This document shows, piece after piece, positions 1-8,104 of a stretch of 64,000 bases of DNA. The stretch's first letter is position 1, and each line of letters starts with the position of its first letter. Position numbers and translations under genes: made by a program. Origin of the DNA: Nocardia colli (GTDB taxonomy: Bacteria > Actinomycetota > Actinomycetes > Mycobacteriales > Mycobacteriaceae); contig NZ_VXLC01000004.1 in assembly GCF_008704205.1 (NCBI RefSeq), positions 124,001-188,000 of the forward strand. Direction: 5' to 3'. The notes under the pieces are model-generated. The model had not been told where the DNA came from. It saw nothing but the letters and a program-made list of their open reading frames with translations, and did no database searches.

Positions 1-1068
1 CTTGGGCGGCTTCGGTGTGGTGGTCGGGGGCTTAGGGTTCGTCGGTTTCGGATCGGTGGGTTTCGGGTCGGTCGGTTTGGGGTCGGTCGGCTTCGGGTCG
101 GTCGGCTTGGGGCTCGAATCGTCCCCGCCGCCGTAGTTGACCAGCCTGCCGCCGGTGCGCACCTGCTGACCCTCGTGCTCGGCGTAGCCGCCGTAGGCTT
201 CCCGGCCCTCGCGGAAGGTCCAGCCGCCGATGGTCACTCCGTTGACCGGCACCGGCTGCGCGCCCTTGTAGAGCGACATGTGCACGTGCGCCCCGCTGGC
301 GAAACCGCCGCACGGCAACTGGGTTCCGGTCCGGCCGAGGTAGGTGCCCGCCGTGATCTCGGTGCCGTCGGCGGCGCCGATCAGGTCGGTCATGTGGTAG
401 TAGGAGGTGGTGAAGCCGTTGTTGTGCACGATCTTCACCTCGGCGCTGCCGTTGCGCACGCACGTCTTGTAGATCCGGCCGGACGCGGGCGCCAGCACCC
501 GGCCGTCGCCGCCGTTGAAGTCCACCGAGTTGTACGGCCGGCTCTCGCCGCTGATGCCGTGCGGACCGCCGCCCATGTACCAGCTCTGGCCCTGCTTCCA
601 CGGCAGCGACAGTCCGGTGTTGCCCGAACGTGGTTGCGGCGCGGCCAATGCCGCCTTCTCGCCGCCGCTGACCACGGACTCCGGCGCGTTGCTGACCATG
701 CTGCCGAACTCGGGGGTGCCTTCGAACGCGACGTCCCAATCGCCTTCGTCGTCGAGTTTCGCCACATATAGCGTGGATTTCGGCGCTTCCTCGCTGTCGC
801 TGTCCTCGGGGACGGTCGCGGCGCCGAAGACCCATTCGCCGTCGCTGCGCATGCGGTCGATGACCGGGGGTTTGTCGCTGGTGCCGGTCCGCGCGGCCGG
901 CTGCGTCGCGAGGGTGTCGGTGATGGCGTCGTCAAGGCCGTCCGCGGTCGGTTCCGCGCTGACCGGGCTGATGGTGACCGTCAGGCCGATGAGGGTGGCG
1001 AGGACGAGTGTGGTTACTGCACTGGGGAATATCCAACGTCCGGTGCGGCGTGGATTGATCGATCTCAA
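1..1068 (-). CDS. Secreted M23-family metallopeptidase, 3' end outside window
   Basis: Likely a zinc endopeptidase that cuts peptidoglycan cross-links outside the cell. The N-terminus has basic residues, then a hydrophobic segment ending near PVSA-E, a typical signal peptide. The M23 core lies at about residues 150-290: VDFNGGDG (near 181), YYHMTD (near 224) and the zinc motif HVH in GAHVHMSLY (near 261). After the core comes a low-complexity tail of repeated KPTDP units (from about residue 318) that runs off the left edge, so the stop is not seen; it may be a wall-spanning linker. I chose the TTG at 1068 because the signal peptide follows it and a GGAGAA lies about 13 bases upstream. An in-frame GTG at 1128 is possible. 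The family is secure from motifs; the substrate is inferred. Confidence 0.85.
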   Translation of the reverse strand, partial: MRSINPRRTGRWIFPSAVTTLVLATLIGLTVTISPVSAEPTADGLDDAITDTLATQPAARTGTSDKPPVIDRMRSDGEWVFGAATVPEDSDSEEAPKSTLYVAKLDDEGDWDVAFEGTPEFGSMVSNAPESVVSGGEKAALAAPQPRSGNTGLSLPWKQGQSWYMGGGPHGISGESRPYNSVDFNGGDGRVLAPASGRIYKTCVRNGSAEVKIVHNNGFTTSYYHMTDLIGAADGTEITAGTYLGRTGTQLPCGGFASGAHVHMSLYKGAQPVPVNGVTIGGWTFREGREAYGGYAEHEGQQVRTGGRLVNYGGGDDSSPKPTDPKPTDPKPTDPKPTDPKPTNPKPPTTTPKPPK

Positions 1069-1422
1069 GATGAGGCAACTTTCTCCGTCGGTCGTGATAA
1101 TCGTCGATCGATGGGCCGAAACGGCCACGGGGAGGTGGGTGTCGGCATATAACGTCTAGATCTCGCTTGCCTGATCGGATTCCCACTTCCCAGCCGAAAG
1201 TGTAGGGTAGGCGATTAGCGATCGACGGAAAAGTTAGCCATTCTATAAATGAAGTTAAGCCAGGGATTCAATAATGCGAACCCCTGGCTTCGGCGGCACT
1301 GCACCGCTCGGCGGCCGCGCCCTGCTGCAGTCGATCCGCCGCCCTCGAGGCCCCTTCTGCCTGGGCTCTTGCGGATCGTCACGCTCGCTCGCCGCATCGG
1401 GCGGGCGAATTAGAATTGATTT
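1069..1422. other. Gene-free stretch upstream of the M23 gene, with a hairpin
   Basis: No convincing gene in 354 bases. It holds the presumed promoter of the M23 gene and a hairpin with 9-bp perfect arms (AAGCCAGGG at 1257-1265, CCCTGGCTT at 1282-1290). The rest is GC-rich sequence that only gives short open frames. Confidence 0.5.
1257..1290. repeat. Inverted repeat / hairpin of unknown role
   Basis: Arms AAGCCAGGG (1257-1265) and CCCTGGCTT (1282-1290) pair perfectly over 9 bp. Inside, TTC and GAA can pair as well. There is no T-tract, and both flanking genes read leftward, so it could end transcription from the DUF3237 gene or be an RNA element. The sequence does not decide. Confidence 0.4.
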
Positions 1423-1917
1423 CTAAAGGACGCGGGAAATCTGGTAAGCCACCCCGCCCTCGATCAAATACCCCGATCCGATACACACGATATCGTTCAG
1501 CCATGCATATTTATCCGACCCGGTTTCGAATAACGGGGCGGTCCGGAAGTAATAACGCGCAGGATCGACCTGACGACTCCGCACCGGGTCGACGATATCG
1601 TCGTGCAATTCCGGCGGAACAATCCATCGACCGCCGTACGCCACATGTATCAGCGCATCGTCCTGCGTGCGCAACGTGAGCCGGACATCCACCGTCATTG
1701 CCCGATCGGGCCGGAACAACGTCCAATCCCCGCCGCCCGCAACCACTTCGCCGCGCAACTTCGGCCCCGCGAACGACCCGCCCGCCGCGCCATAAAGAAT
1801 CCGCCGCCCGAACGGGCCGGCGCCCATGTCCAGCGGCGGGTTCAGGTCGACGACCACATCGAAGAGATGCTCGGTCCGCACCTCGCCGACATCCCGCACG
1901 CGTGGATCCGTTGTCAT
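1423..1917 (-). CDS. DUF3237 family protein
   Basis: A 164-residue protein resembling the DUF3237 family of small beta-barrel proteins with no settled function. Features that fit are an N-terminal TEHLFDVVVDLN strand, a central GPKLRGEVVAGGGDW segment, a middle GRW motif in HVAYGGRWIVPP, and a C-terminal Y-AWLND-V-IGSGYL motif that the family usually carries as WLN...GVG. I chose the ATG at 1917 because it gives the usual family length; a longer frame upstream shows no homology. It is divergent from the zinc-ribbon gene at 2062 across about 145 bases. Function unknown. Confidence 0.75.
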   Translation of the reverse strand: MTTDPRVRDVGEVRTEHLFDVVVDLNPPLDMGAGPFGRRILYGAAGGSFAGPKLRGEVVAGGGDWTLFRPDRAMTVDVRLTLRTQDDALIHVAYGGRWIVPPELHDDIVDPVRSRQVDPARYYFRTAPLFETGSDKYAWLNDIVCIGSGYLIEGGVAYQISRVL

Positions 1918-1954
1918 GTCTCGGCCTCGGCCGGTTTCGATAGTCACAAAGTAA

Positions 1955-1974
1955 ACGTACGGTCGATCGTATGT
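1955..1974. promoter_or_regulatory. Possible operator in a divergent promoter region
   Basis: Imperfect inverted repeat: arms ACGTACG and CGTATGT around GTCGAT, with one mismatch. It lies between the divergent DUF3237 and zinc-ribbon genes. No regulator gene is adjacent, so this is a weak inference. Confidence 0.25.
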
Positions 1975-2061
1975 AGAGTCAAGGTTCCATCGGCGACGCG
2001 CACCTTCGAGTACTTGTCCCGTCATTGGTCTTTTCCCGGTCTCCCGCGATAACTTGATCAG

Positions 2062-2652
2062 GTGATCAGGAATTCGGTACCCACGACGGCAGGAGCATGG
2101 CGGGCGGGTGACGGCACCGCGGTGACGTTGCGGGAGGCGACGGTGGCGTGGGCGCTGGCCGCGCACGCGGAGTTGTCCGAGATCGCCACCGGGTACGGGC
2201 ATTTCATCACTGTCGGCGAGCTGGCCGAGCGGGTGCAGGAGGTGTCCGGGGTGCACACCGGCGCGCCGACCCGCACCTGGATGGACGCCATCCTGCGCAA
2301 GATCGCGCGCCGCTGTCACAAGGCCGGCGAGCCGCCGCTGACCGCGCTGTGCGTGCGGCAGAACCACACGGTCGACGACACCTACAAGTACGTGCTCGAG
2401 CTGGCCGGGCTGCCGATCCCGGACGACCTCGAGCTGCACGCCGCCTACGCGCGCTGGCAGTGCTACGAGTTCTACGGCGCCGCGATGCCGGCCGACATGG
2501 CAGTGCCGCCGCTCACGCCCAAGGTGGCCGGGCGCCGGGCGCCCAGCACCACCGCGCAGGTCGAGATCAAGCCGCAGCCGACCCGCCCCGCGGTGTGCGC
2601 ACAATGCTTCATCCAGCTGCCCGCCAACGGCACCTGCGAATACTGCGTGTAG
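2062..2652 (+). CDS. Uncharacterised protein with C-terminal Cys4 zinc ribbon
   Basis: A 196-residue soluble protein starting at GTG. I do not recognise a named family. The N-terminal two thirds are mostly helical and include a TWMDAILRKIARRCHKAG segment and a VRQNHTVDDTYKYVLELAG segment that look like small helical modules. The last 25 residues carry two cysteine pairs (CAQC and CEYC), the pattern of a zinc ribbon, after a Pro/Lys-rich linker near residue 160. From memory, similar proteins with this layout occur in other actinobacteria without a known role. It is followed directly by a strong terminator, so it is probably transcribed alone. Confidence 0.7.
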   Translation: MIRNSVPTTAGAWRAGDGTAVTLREATVAWALAAHAELSEIATGYGHFITVGELAERVQEVSGVHTGAPTRTWMDAILRKIARRCHKAGEPPLTALCVRQNHTVDDTYKYVLELAGLPIPDDLELHAAYARWQCYEFYGAAMPADMAVPPLTPKVAGRRAPSTTAQVEIKPQPTRPAVCAQCFIQLPANGTCEYCV

Positions 2653-2674
2653 CGAATTCTGTTCCGTACGTAAG

Positions 2675-2703
2675 AGACCCGTGCTCGGTGGGAGCACGGG
2701 TCT
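2675..2703. terminator. Bidirectional hairpin terminator
   Basis: A perfect 12-bp stem, AGACCCGTGCTC with GAGCACGGGTCT, around a 5-base loop. It sits between the convergent genes ending at 2652 and 2722, and short T runs follow, so it could stop transcription from both sides. Confidence 0.8.
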
Positions 2704-2721
2704 TTCGATGATCGGGCGCGG

Positions 2722-3261
2722 TCAGGAGACGGCGCCGATGAATCCGCCGATCGCGGCACCGATGGCGCAGCCGAAGATCGCGCCGACCAGGAAGAACCAG
2801 ATTCCGATCAGGATGCCGACCAGGCAGCCGACGAACGCACCGGCGAGAATCGCTCCGCCGCCCCCGACGGTGTGCACGAACGGCAGGTCCTGCGAGCTGG
2901 TCGCGGCGGCCGTCGGGCCACCCACCGGGGTGAGGGTCAGCGCGGTATCGCTGGTCAAAGCCGGTGTGACGGCGAGGGTTTGACCCGTTTCGACGCGCAG
3001 CGTCGTGGGAATCGCGCCGACCACCGTGCCGTCTTCGGCGACCACCTGAACCGCGTCCGGCGTCAGGACGAACTTTCCGGAGGCCAAGGTGACCACGGCC
3101 TGGGAATGATCCGCGGCCAGCGTCGTCGTGTAACCGATCGGGCCGTCCGTCGCGCTGACCGAGATGTCGGCCAATTCCGCTTCACCGTGTGCCGTTGCCA
3201 TCGTGATTCCGGTGGCCGCGATGGCGAATACTGCGGTCGCCACCAACTTTTTGATAAACAT
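2722..3261 (-). CDS. Secreted or membrane protein with Gly-rich hydrophobic C-terminus
   Basis: A 179-residue protein of unknown function. Residues 1-28 form a signal peptide (MFIKKLVATAVFAIAATGI, then a probable cleavage near ATAHG-E). The middle is a beta-rich extracellular region of about 100 residues. The last 45 residues are almost all Gly, Ala, Ile and Phe with two cysteines and read as one or two membrane helices with glycine-zipper spacing. Proteins of this shape are common as unnamed genes in Nocardia. The start is well supported: Met is followed by two lysines and a hydrophobic stretch. It reads toward the shared terminator at 2675-2703. Confidence 0.65.
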   Translation of the reverse strand: MFIKKLVATAVFAIAATGITMATAHGEAELADISVSATDGPIGYTTTLAADHSQAVVTLASGKFVLTPDAVQVVAEDGTVVGAIPTTLRVETGQTLAVTPALTSDTALTLTPVGGPTAAATSSQDLPFVHTVGGGGAILAGAFVGCLVGILIGIWFFLVGAIFGCAIGAAIGGFIGAVS

Positions 3262-3441
3262 GGTCTTTCCAATCCGTGCGGGTTTCCTTTGACGTTCCCC
3301 CGACGAACGGCACCGGACGTAAAGATCATGATGCGCTGGTGAATTAGACCTGTCTATTGGGCATTTCCCCTGATCAAAGCGTATTTTCGGTATGGTTTCG
3401 GCCCCCGGGGCTCGGGGGTGGGGTATCGGCCGCCCCGGCGG

Positions 3442-4383
3442 CTACTTCGATTGCTCGGCGCTGGGTTCGGGGCAGGGATCGCCGGCGAAAGGCAGGCCGA
3501 GGGCGCGGTGCACGAGATAAGCGACGGCGGGGGATTCGGGGAGAATTCCGTGGTGGAAAGTATCGGTCGGGCACAGGTCCTGCACCCATAGATTCTCGAC
3601 GGTGGCGTCGCGCCCCGCGCGCAGGAATGTCGCTTCGGGCGGCGTGACGACGTGATCGACGCGGGTGGCGATCGCCGTGTAATGCACACCGGGTTCGGTG
3701 TCGCCGCCGGCATTGAGCGTGCGGATGAATTCGCTGCCGGTCAGCTGCTGGGCCGCCGAGGTGCCGAGCACCCTGGCGATCACGCCGTCCGATATTCCGG
3801 ACGCGCTCCCCGTGGGTAGCAGAAAGCCGAGCCCGTCGGCCGTGGTGCCGTGGTTGGTGCCGGCGATGGTGACCAGGTGATCGACCTTGTTGCGGCTCGG
3901 GTCGGCGCGATACGCGCCACCTTCGAAACGCAGATACTGCCGGGTCAGCGGCGCGCCCTGGGAATGCGCGACGATATCGACCTTCGTCGCGCCGGTCACG
4001 CCACGCACTCGCTCGATGAATGCCGCGAGTTCCTTGGCGGACGAGCGAATATCCGCGGTGCCGAATACCCCGGGCGCCGCACCGCGAACGCTGAACGGCG
4101 CGTGCCCGTAATTCAGTGAATACACGCACACCCCAAGCGCTTTCAATTGCGGGGCGAGCACGTCCCAGGAGTTCTGATTGCCCCAGGTGCCGTGCACGAG
4201 CACCACCGGCTCCGGTCGTTTAGCGTTCGGGACGCACGTCCAATCGTTCGCCCCGGCGGGCGCGACACTGCCGTCCTCGGTGACCTCGGCGAAAGCGGGA
4301 ACGGCCGTGACCATTCCGGTGACCGCGAGCGCAGCGGTGAGACTGATTCCCCAACGGCACCGACGTGTTTGCCCTGGACGCAT
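3442..4383 (-). CDS. Secreted alpha/beta-hydrolase lipase (LipA/EstA class)
   Basis: Likely an exported triacylglycerol lipase or esterase of 313 residues. A signal peptide occupies about residues 1-31 (basic start, hydrophobic core, PAFA-E). The oxyanion segment HGTWGNQNSWD follows near residue 60. The nucleophile elbow AHSQGA is near residue 142, of the Ala-His-Ser-x-Gly type seen in class I.4 and related lipases. A C-terminal HHG near residue 277 probably supplies the catalytic His. The segment VTIAGTNHGTTADG matches the family. I chose the ATG at 4383 because the signal peptide begins there and AAAGGAA lies upstream; the longer frame upstream runs into decayed sequence. It reads away from the P450 remnant next to it. 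Confidence 0.85.
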   Translation of the reverse strand: MRPGQTRRCRWGISLTAALAVTGMVTAVPAFAEVTEDGSVAPAGANDWTCVPNAKRPEPVVLVHGTWGNQNSWDVLAPQLKALGVCVYSLNYGHAPFSVRGAAPGVFGTADIRSSAKELAAFIERVRGVTGATKVDIVAHSQGAPLTRQYLRFEGGAYRADPSRNKVDHLVTIAGTNHGTTADGLGFLLPTGSASGISDGVIARVLGTSAAQQLTGSEFIRTLNAGGDTEPGVHYTAIATRVDHVVTPPEATFLRAGRDATVENLWVQDLCPTDTFHHGILPESPAVAYLVHRALGLPFAGDPCPEPSAEQSK

Positions 4384-4386
4384 CGA

Positions 4387-4515
4387 GACACGGTTCCTTT
4401 CGCCAGCAAAGAAGATCTGCTCGGCTACTTGGAAGCCAGTCCCGTCACCAGGTGTCGCGGCCTCATGGAACCATCGGCGCGAATGCTGGGCAAACATGTC
4501 GGCGGAGTGGCGTGA
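4387..4515 (+). pseudogene. Possible fragment of a TetR-family regulator
   Basis: One frame reads FASKEDLLGYLEA, which matches the end of the TetR helix-turn-helix (normally Y-x-HF-x-SKEDLL). About 25 unrelated residues follow and then a stop at 4515. No start or other TetR sequence is found around it. It abuts the P450 remnant and overlaps the upstream region of the lipase gene. It may be a relic of a regulator that once stood beside the P450; the match is short, so chance remains possible. Confidence 0.3.
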
Positions 4516-4529
4516 AAACGTTTGCTGCG

Positions 4530-5201
4530 ATGACGTTGCCCCCGCCCACCGTGCACAGCCGGGCCGTACCCGGTTCGCCGGCGCGCTGCTGGAGCTGACC
4601 CAGCTCGAGCGCGCCGAACCGGGCGACGACGTCACCACCCGCATGCTGCAACACCATGCCGAGCTGAGCGACACGGAGATGGTGCGTCAGCTGGCCACGC
4701 TGTACGGCGCGGGCATCGAGCCGCAGCAGAATCTGATCGTCAACACGCTGCTGCTGATCCTCAGCGACGAGCGCTTCGGCGGCAGCGTGCTGGGCGGCAG
4801 CCTGTCCGCCCGGGACGCGCTGGACGAGGTGCTGTTCAACGATCCGCCGATGGCCAACTTCTGCATCAGCTTTCCGCGACAGCCGATCCTGATCGATGAC
4901 GTCTGGCTGCCGGCGCACCAACAGCATGGCCGCCGGCAACACCGACCCGGAGATCAGCGCGAACCAGTTCGCGGGCAACCGTTCCCACCTGTCCTGGGGT
5001 ACCGGCCCGCACGTCTGCCCCGCCAGCTCGCTGGCCTACCTGATCGCGCAGGACGCCATCGACCAGTTGCTCGACGCGCTACCCGAGATCCGGCTCGCGG
5101 TACCGGCCGGTGAATTGACCTGGCGGCCGGGTCCGTTCCATCGAGCACTGACCGCGCTCCCGGTCACCTTCCCGGAATCTCCGCCGCTGCCGCAGTCATA
5201 G
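4530..5201 (+). pseudogene. Decayed cytochrome P450 (5'-truncated, frameshifted)
   Basis: The C-terminal half of a cytochrome P450 is visible in two frames. The first frame (to about 4915) gives EPGDDVTTRML, then an I-helix-like LYGAGIEPQQNLIVN and DEVLFNDPPMANF in place of the ExxR region. The second frame (from about 4920) gives SMAAGNTDPEIS, the heme-ligand region LSWGTGPHVCPASSLA, and a normal C-terminal end to the stop at 5201. The first 180-200 residues are missing. The frame change near 4910-4925 suggests a short deletion after DVWLPA. ExxR and the canonical FxxGxHxCxG are altered, and no intact start exists. A non-functional remnant is the simplest reading. Confidence 0.75.
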
Positions 5202-5272
5202 CCCTGGATCTCGGGTCGGAACCAGGGTTTTCCCGGAGGCTCACCTGCCTTCGTCCTGCCAAGCTGGAAACC

Positions 5273-5869
5273 GTGAAATCCCCAGGAGTGCTGCTCTTCT
5301 CCGCGCCGCTGTGCTTTTCCGGATACGGCGTGATCCGGCTGTTCGGCCTGGCGGACGGCCATTACGGCCCCGGAATCGATTGGCAGGCAGCGCATATCGT
5401 CGGCCTGATCGGGATGGTGTTGTTCGTTCCGGCAGTGCTCGGTCTGGAACGCATGCTCCCGCAGAGCAAATGGCGAATGGGGACGGTGATCGTCACGCTG
5501 ATCGGGTTGGCGGCGACGATCGTTCAGTTCGGTGCGGATATCGCGTTCGCCGCCTTGGCCGCGGACAAGGCCGACATGTCCAGGCTGAGCCGCGAATTCT
5601 CGGCTGTTCCCGGTGTTCGCCTGGCGTTCTACGAGGTCGGGCCGCCGCTGTTCTTCGCCGGGCTGATCGGGCTGACCGTTCTGCTCGTCCGCGCGGGCCG
5701 GCTCCCGTGGTGGAGCCCGGTGGTGCTGGCGGTGAGCGCGATGACGCCGATGCTCACGCTCGACTTGATTCCGCTCGCGGGCCTCGGCATCCTCGCGTCG
5801 GTGGTCGGGCTCCGACGTCCCGCCGAGCGATTCGAGGCGTCCTCCCCGGCCCTCCGGGCCTCCACCTAG
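5273..5869 (+). CDS. Multi-pass membrane protein of unknown function
   Basis: A 198-residue integral membrane protein starting at GTG. About five or six hydrophobic segments are visible (near residues 5-25, 40-60, 70-95, 120-140, 145-170 and 160-180), separated by short charged loops such as LAADKADMSRLSREF. The tail is Ala/Ser-rich. No catalytic motif is seen. The frame ends about 25 bases before the GNAT gene, so the two may share a transcript. I do not recognise a family. Confidence 0.65.
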   Translation: MKSPGVLLFSAPLCFSGYGVIRLFGLADGHYGPGIDWQAAHIVGLIGMVLFVPAVLGLERMLPQSKWRMGTVIVTLIGLAATIVQFGADIAFAALAADKADMSRLSREFSAVPGVRLAFYEVGPPLFFAGLIGLTVLLVRAGRLPWWSPVVLAVSAMTPMLTLDLIPLAGLGILASVVGLRRPAERFEASSPALRAST

Positions 5870-5893
5870 GGCCCGAAAAGGAGTGTCGCGTGG

Positions 5894-6763
5894 ATGGTTC
5901 GCCCTGGTAGGAATGCATCCATGTCGTCTGAATCCAGCCTGTTCGCCGGAACCGATCTCGCGGCCCGGATCGAGCGCGTCGAACGGTCGCTGATCGAAGA
6001 GGGCGCCCGCGCCGCCGCGCAGCGGGAGCCGCGGGTGCTCGTGCTCCCCGTCGGCAGCGGGTCGGCCGTGTGGGCGGGGCCGAGTTCACCGCTCGACAAG
6101 GTGGTCGGGGCCGGCATGAGCGACGAGTTCGACGACAGCACCCTGGACGCGGTGGAGGCGGCTTTCGCCGAGCGCGACACCCCGGTCCAGTTCGAGGTCT
6201 CGACGCTCGCTGATCCTGCCGTGGCCGAACGCCTGACCCGCCGCGGCTACGTGCTCAGCGGATTCGAGAATGTGCTCGGTCTGCGGCTGGAACCGGGCAG
6301 GCAGGCGAATATCGCGGCCGGAGTGGATATCTCGGCGGTCGGCCCGGACGAGTTCGACACCTGGATGGACGTCGTCGCCACCGGCTTCGCCGCACCCGAC
6401 CTCCAGGGCGTCGCATCGCACGAGGAATTCCCGCGCGACGCCCTCGACAACTCGGTGCGCGACATCGCCTCGGCCACCGGCTTTTCCGGTTCGATCGCCC
6501 GCATCGACGGCGTCCCGGCCGGCGGCGCCAGCCTGCGCCTCGCCGACGGGGTCGCGCAATTCTGCGGGGCGGCAACTCTTCCGGCGTTCCGCCGCCGCGG
6601 CGTGCAGGCCTCGCTCCTGTCCGCCCGTCTGGCTGCCGCCGCATCGGCAGGCTGCGACCTCGGCGTGGTCACCACGCTCCCCGGCTCGAAGTCGCAGCAG
6701 AACGTGCAGCGGCTCGGCTTCCAAATCCTGTACACCCGAGCGATTCTCGTCCGCTCGGCCTAG
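5894..6763 (+). CDS. GNAT-family N-acetyltransferase
   Basis: Probable acyl-CoA-dependent N-acetyltransferase of 289 residues; substrate unknown. The C-terminal half carries the GNAT fold: an acetyl-CoA binding segment FRRRGVQASLLSARLAAA (motif A, R-R-x-G-V-Q) near residue 235, followed by strand VVTTLPGS and a QRLGF motif near the end, which usually closes the acceptor pocket. The N-terminal half may be a degenerate second GNAT domain. I used the ATG at 5894 because AAAAGGAG lies about 10 bases upstream; the ATG at 5921 (MSSESS) is a fair alternative. It converges with the flavoprotein gene. Confidence 0.8.
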   Translation: MVRPGRNASMSSESSLFAGTDLAARIERVERSLIEEGARAAAQREPRVLVLPVGSGSAVWAGPSSPLDKVVGAGMSDEFDDSTLDAVEAAFAERDTPVQFEVSTLADPAVAERLTRRGYVLSGFENVLGLRLEPGRQANIAAGVDISAVGPDEFDTWMDVVATGFAAPDLQGVASHEEFPRDALDNSVRDIASATGFSGSIARIDGVPAGGASLRLADGVAQFCGAATLPAFRRRGVQASLLSARLAAAASAGCDLGVVTTLPGSKSQQNVQRLGFQILYTRAILVRSA

Positions 6764-6784
6764 CTCGCCGTCGGCGAAGCGGAG

Positions 6785-8104
6785 TCAGCTGACCAGCACC
6801 GTGTGTATCCGGTTCTGCGGGTCCACTTTTCGGCGAACCCGGTCGATTTGCGGATAGTTGTGCGCGTAGTAGCGCTCCATCGGGTCGCCGGTCTCGAGGT
6901 AGTTGACGTAGGCGCCCGCGGAGTAGGGGGCGACGAGGTGGTGCGCCTCGGCGATCCACGCGGCGGCTTGCTCGTGCGGAATCGCTTGGTAGTTACCCCA
7001 TTCCACGAGGGCCGCGTGTTCGCGCCACGGGAAGGCGGTATCCCCGGGGCGGGTGTCGCGGACGGCGCCGTCGAGCGTGTTGATCTGCACCCAGCCGGTG
7101 CCGCCCGCCCGGGAGTGCGCGGATATCGCCTCGAGGATCGCGGTGACAGCGTCCGTGGACAGTTCGGTCACGACGTCGGAGCCGCAGGTGAAGGTGGCGC
7201 GCGGCTGGGTGGCGTTGCCGCCCGCGAGGTACATGACCGTGTCCATGTGGTTCAGGCTCCGGTACTCCACGTTCAGCGGTTTCGCCGTGGCGGCCATCAA
7301 CGCGACCGCGGCCCGGATGCCCGCCTTGGCCGGGCAGACCAGCTGCATCCAGCACTTCAAGCCGCCGCGCCCGTCCGCGTCCACGCTGACGCAGGCCCAC
7401 TCGCCGGGGTCCGCGGTAGCGAGCCAGGCCGACCAGCCGGCGATCACCTGCGCCGCCAGTTCGCCGGGAAAAGACAGTTGCACAACGTCTTTCGGCGTTG
7501 CGGGGCACGTGCGATAGGTCAGGGAGGTGACCACGCCGAGATGGGAACCGCCACCGCGGAGGGCCCAGAACAGATCCGGGCGCGAGGTCGGCGACACCTC
7601 GGTCACCGTGCCGTCCGGCAGCACCATCGTCGCCGCCGCGAGCCGATCGCAGGTCAGGCCGTAGCGCCGGGATTCGAAGCCGAGGCCGCCGCCGAGGGTG
7701 AGCCCGGCGATGCCGACCATCGGGCACATTCCGGTGGGCAGCGTCTGCCCGAACCGGTCGAGCTCGCGGTACACCGCGTTCAACGTCATGCCCGGCGCGA
7801 CAACGGCTTCACCGTTGCGGTAGGTCACCCCGGACAGCTTGCGCAGATCGACGATCATCGCGCCGGTCGCCGCCGACGCGCCCACGTACGAATGCCCACC
7901 CGCGCGGGCCGCCAGCTTCAGGTCGTTCTCGGCGGCGAAGGTGAGCGCGGCCGCGACATCGTCGACCGTGTCGACCTGCACGACCGCGGTCGGCTTCGCG
8001 TCGTCGAACCGGGTGTTGAAGATCTGCTTCGCCGTCGGGTAATCCGCGTCGTTCGCCAGGAAGACCCGGCCCCGCACACGCTTGTCGAGCCTGCTCCAGT
8101 CCAC
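6785..8104 (-). CDS. Berberine-bridge-type FAD oxidase with bicovalent flavin
   Basis: An FAD-dependent oxidoreductase of 439 residues (PCMH/FAD_binding_4 followed by a BBE C-terminus). The flavin-binding core includes AARAGGHSY, where the His is the 8-alpha attachment site, and TGMCPMVG, where the Cys is the usual 6-S attachment site, so a bicovalent flavin is expected. GGGLGF and LRGGGSHLGV follow as in the family. The C-terminal YAHNYPQIDRVRRKVDP is the BBE signature region. Such enzymes oxidise sugars or secondary metabolites. The first usable start is GTG at 8104. Upstream the same frame continues as a Tat-like leader with no start codon (see 8105-8266), so the true start or export status is uncertain. 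Confidence 0.85.
   Translation of the reverse strand: MDWSRLDKRVRGRVFLANDADYPTAKQIFNTRFDDAKPTAVVQVDTVDDVAAALTFAAENDLKLAARAGGHSYVGASAATGAMIVDLRKLSGVTYRNGEAVVAPGMTLNAVYRELDRFGQTLPTGMCPMVGIAGLTLGGGLGFESRRYGLTCDRLAAATMVLPDGTVTEVSPTSRPDLFWALRGGGSHLGVVTSLTYRTCPATPKDVVQLSFPGELAAQVIAGWSAWLATADPGEWACVSVDADGRGGLKCWMQLVCPAKAGIRAAVALMAATAKPLNVEYRSLNHMDTVMYLAGGNATQPRATFTCGSDVVTELSTDAVTAILEAISAHSRAGGTGWVQINTLDGAVRDTRPGDTAFPWREHAALVEWGNYQAIPHEQAAAWIAEAHHLVAPYSAGAYVNYLETGDPMERYYAHNYPQIDRVRRKVDPQNRIHTVLVS

Noticed and set aside
32..835. Long Arg/Gly-rich frame within the M23 gene
   Set aside because: It lies on the same strand in another frame, is extremely Arg-rich and has no domain; the M23 frame has a signal peptide, zinc motifs and a repeated tail.
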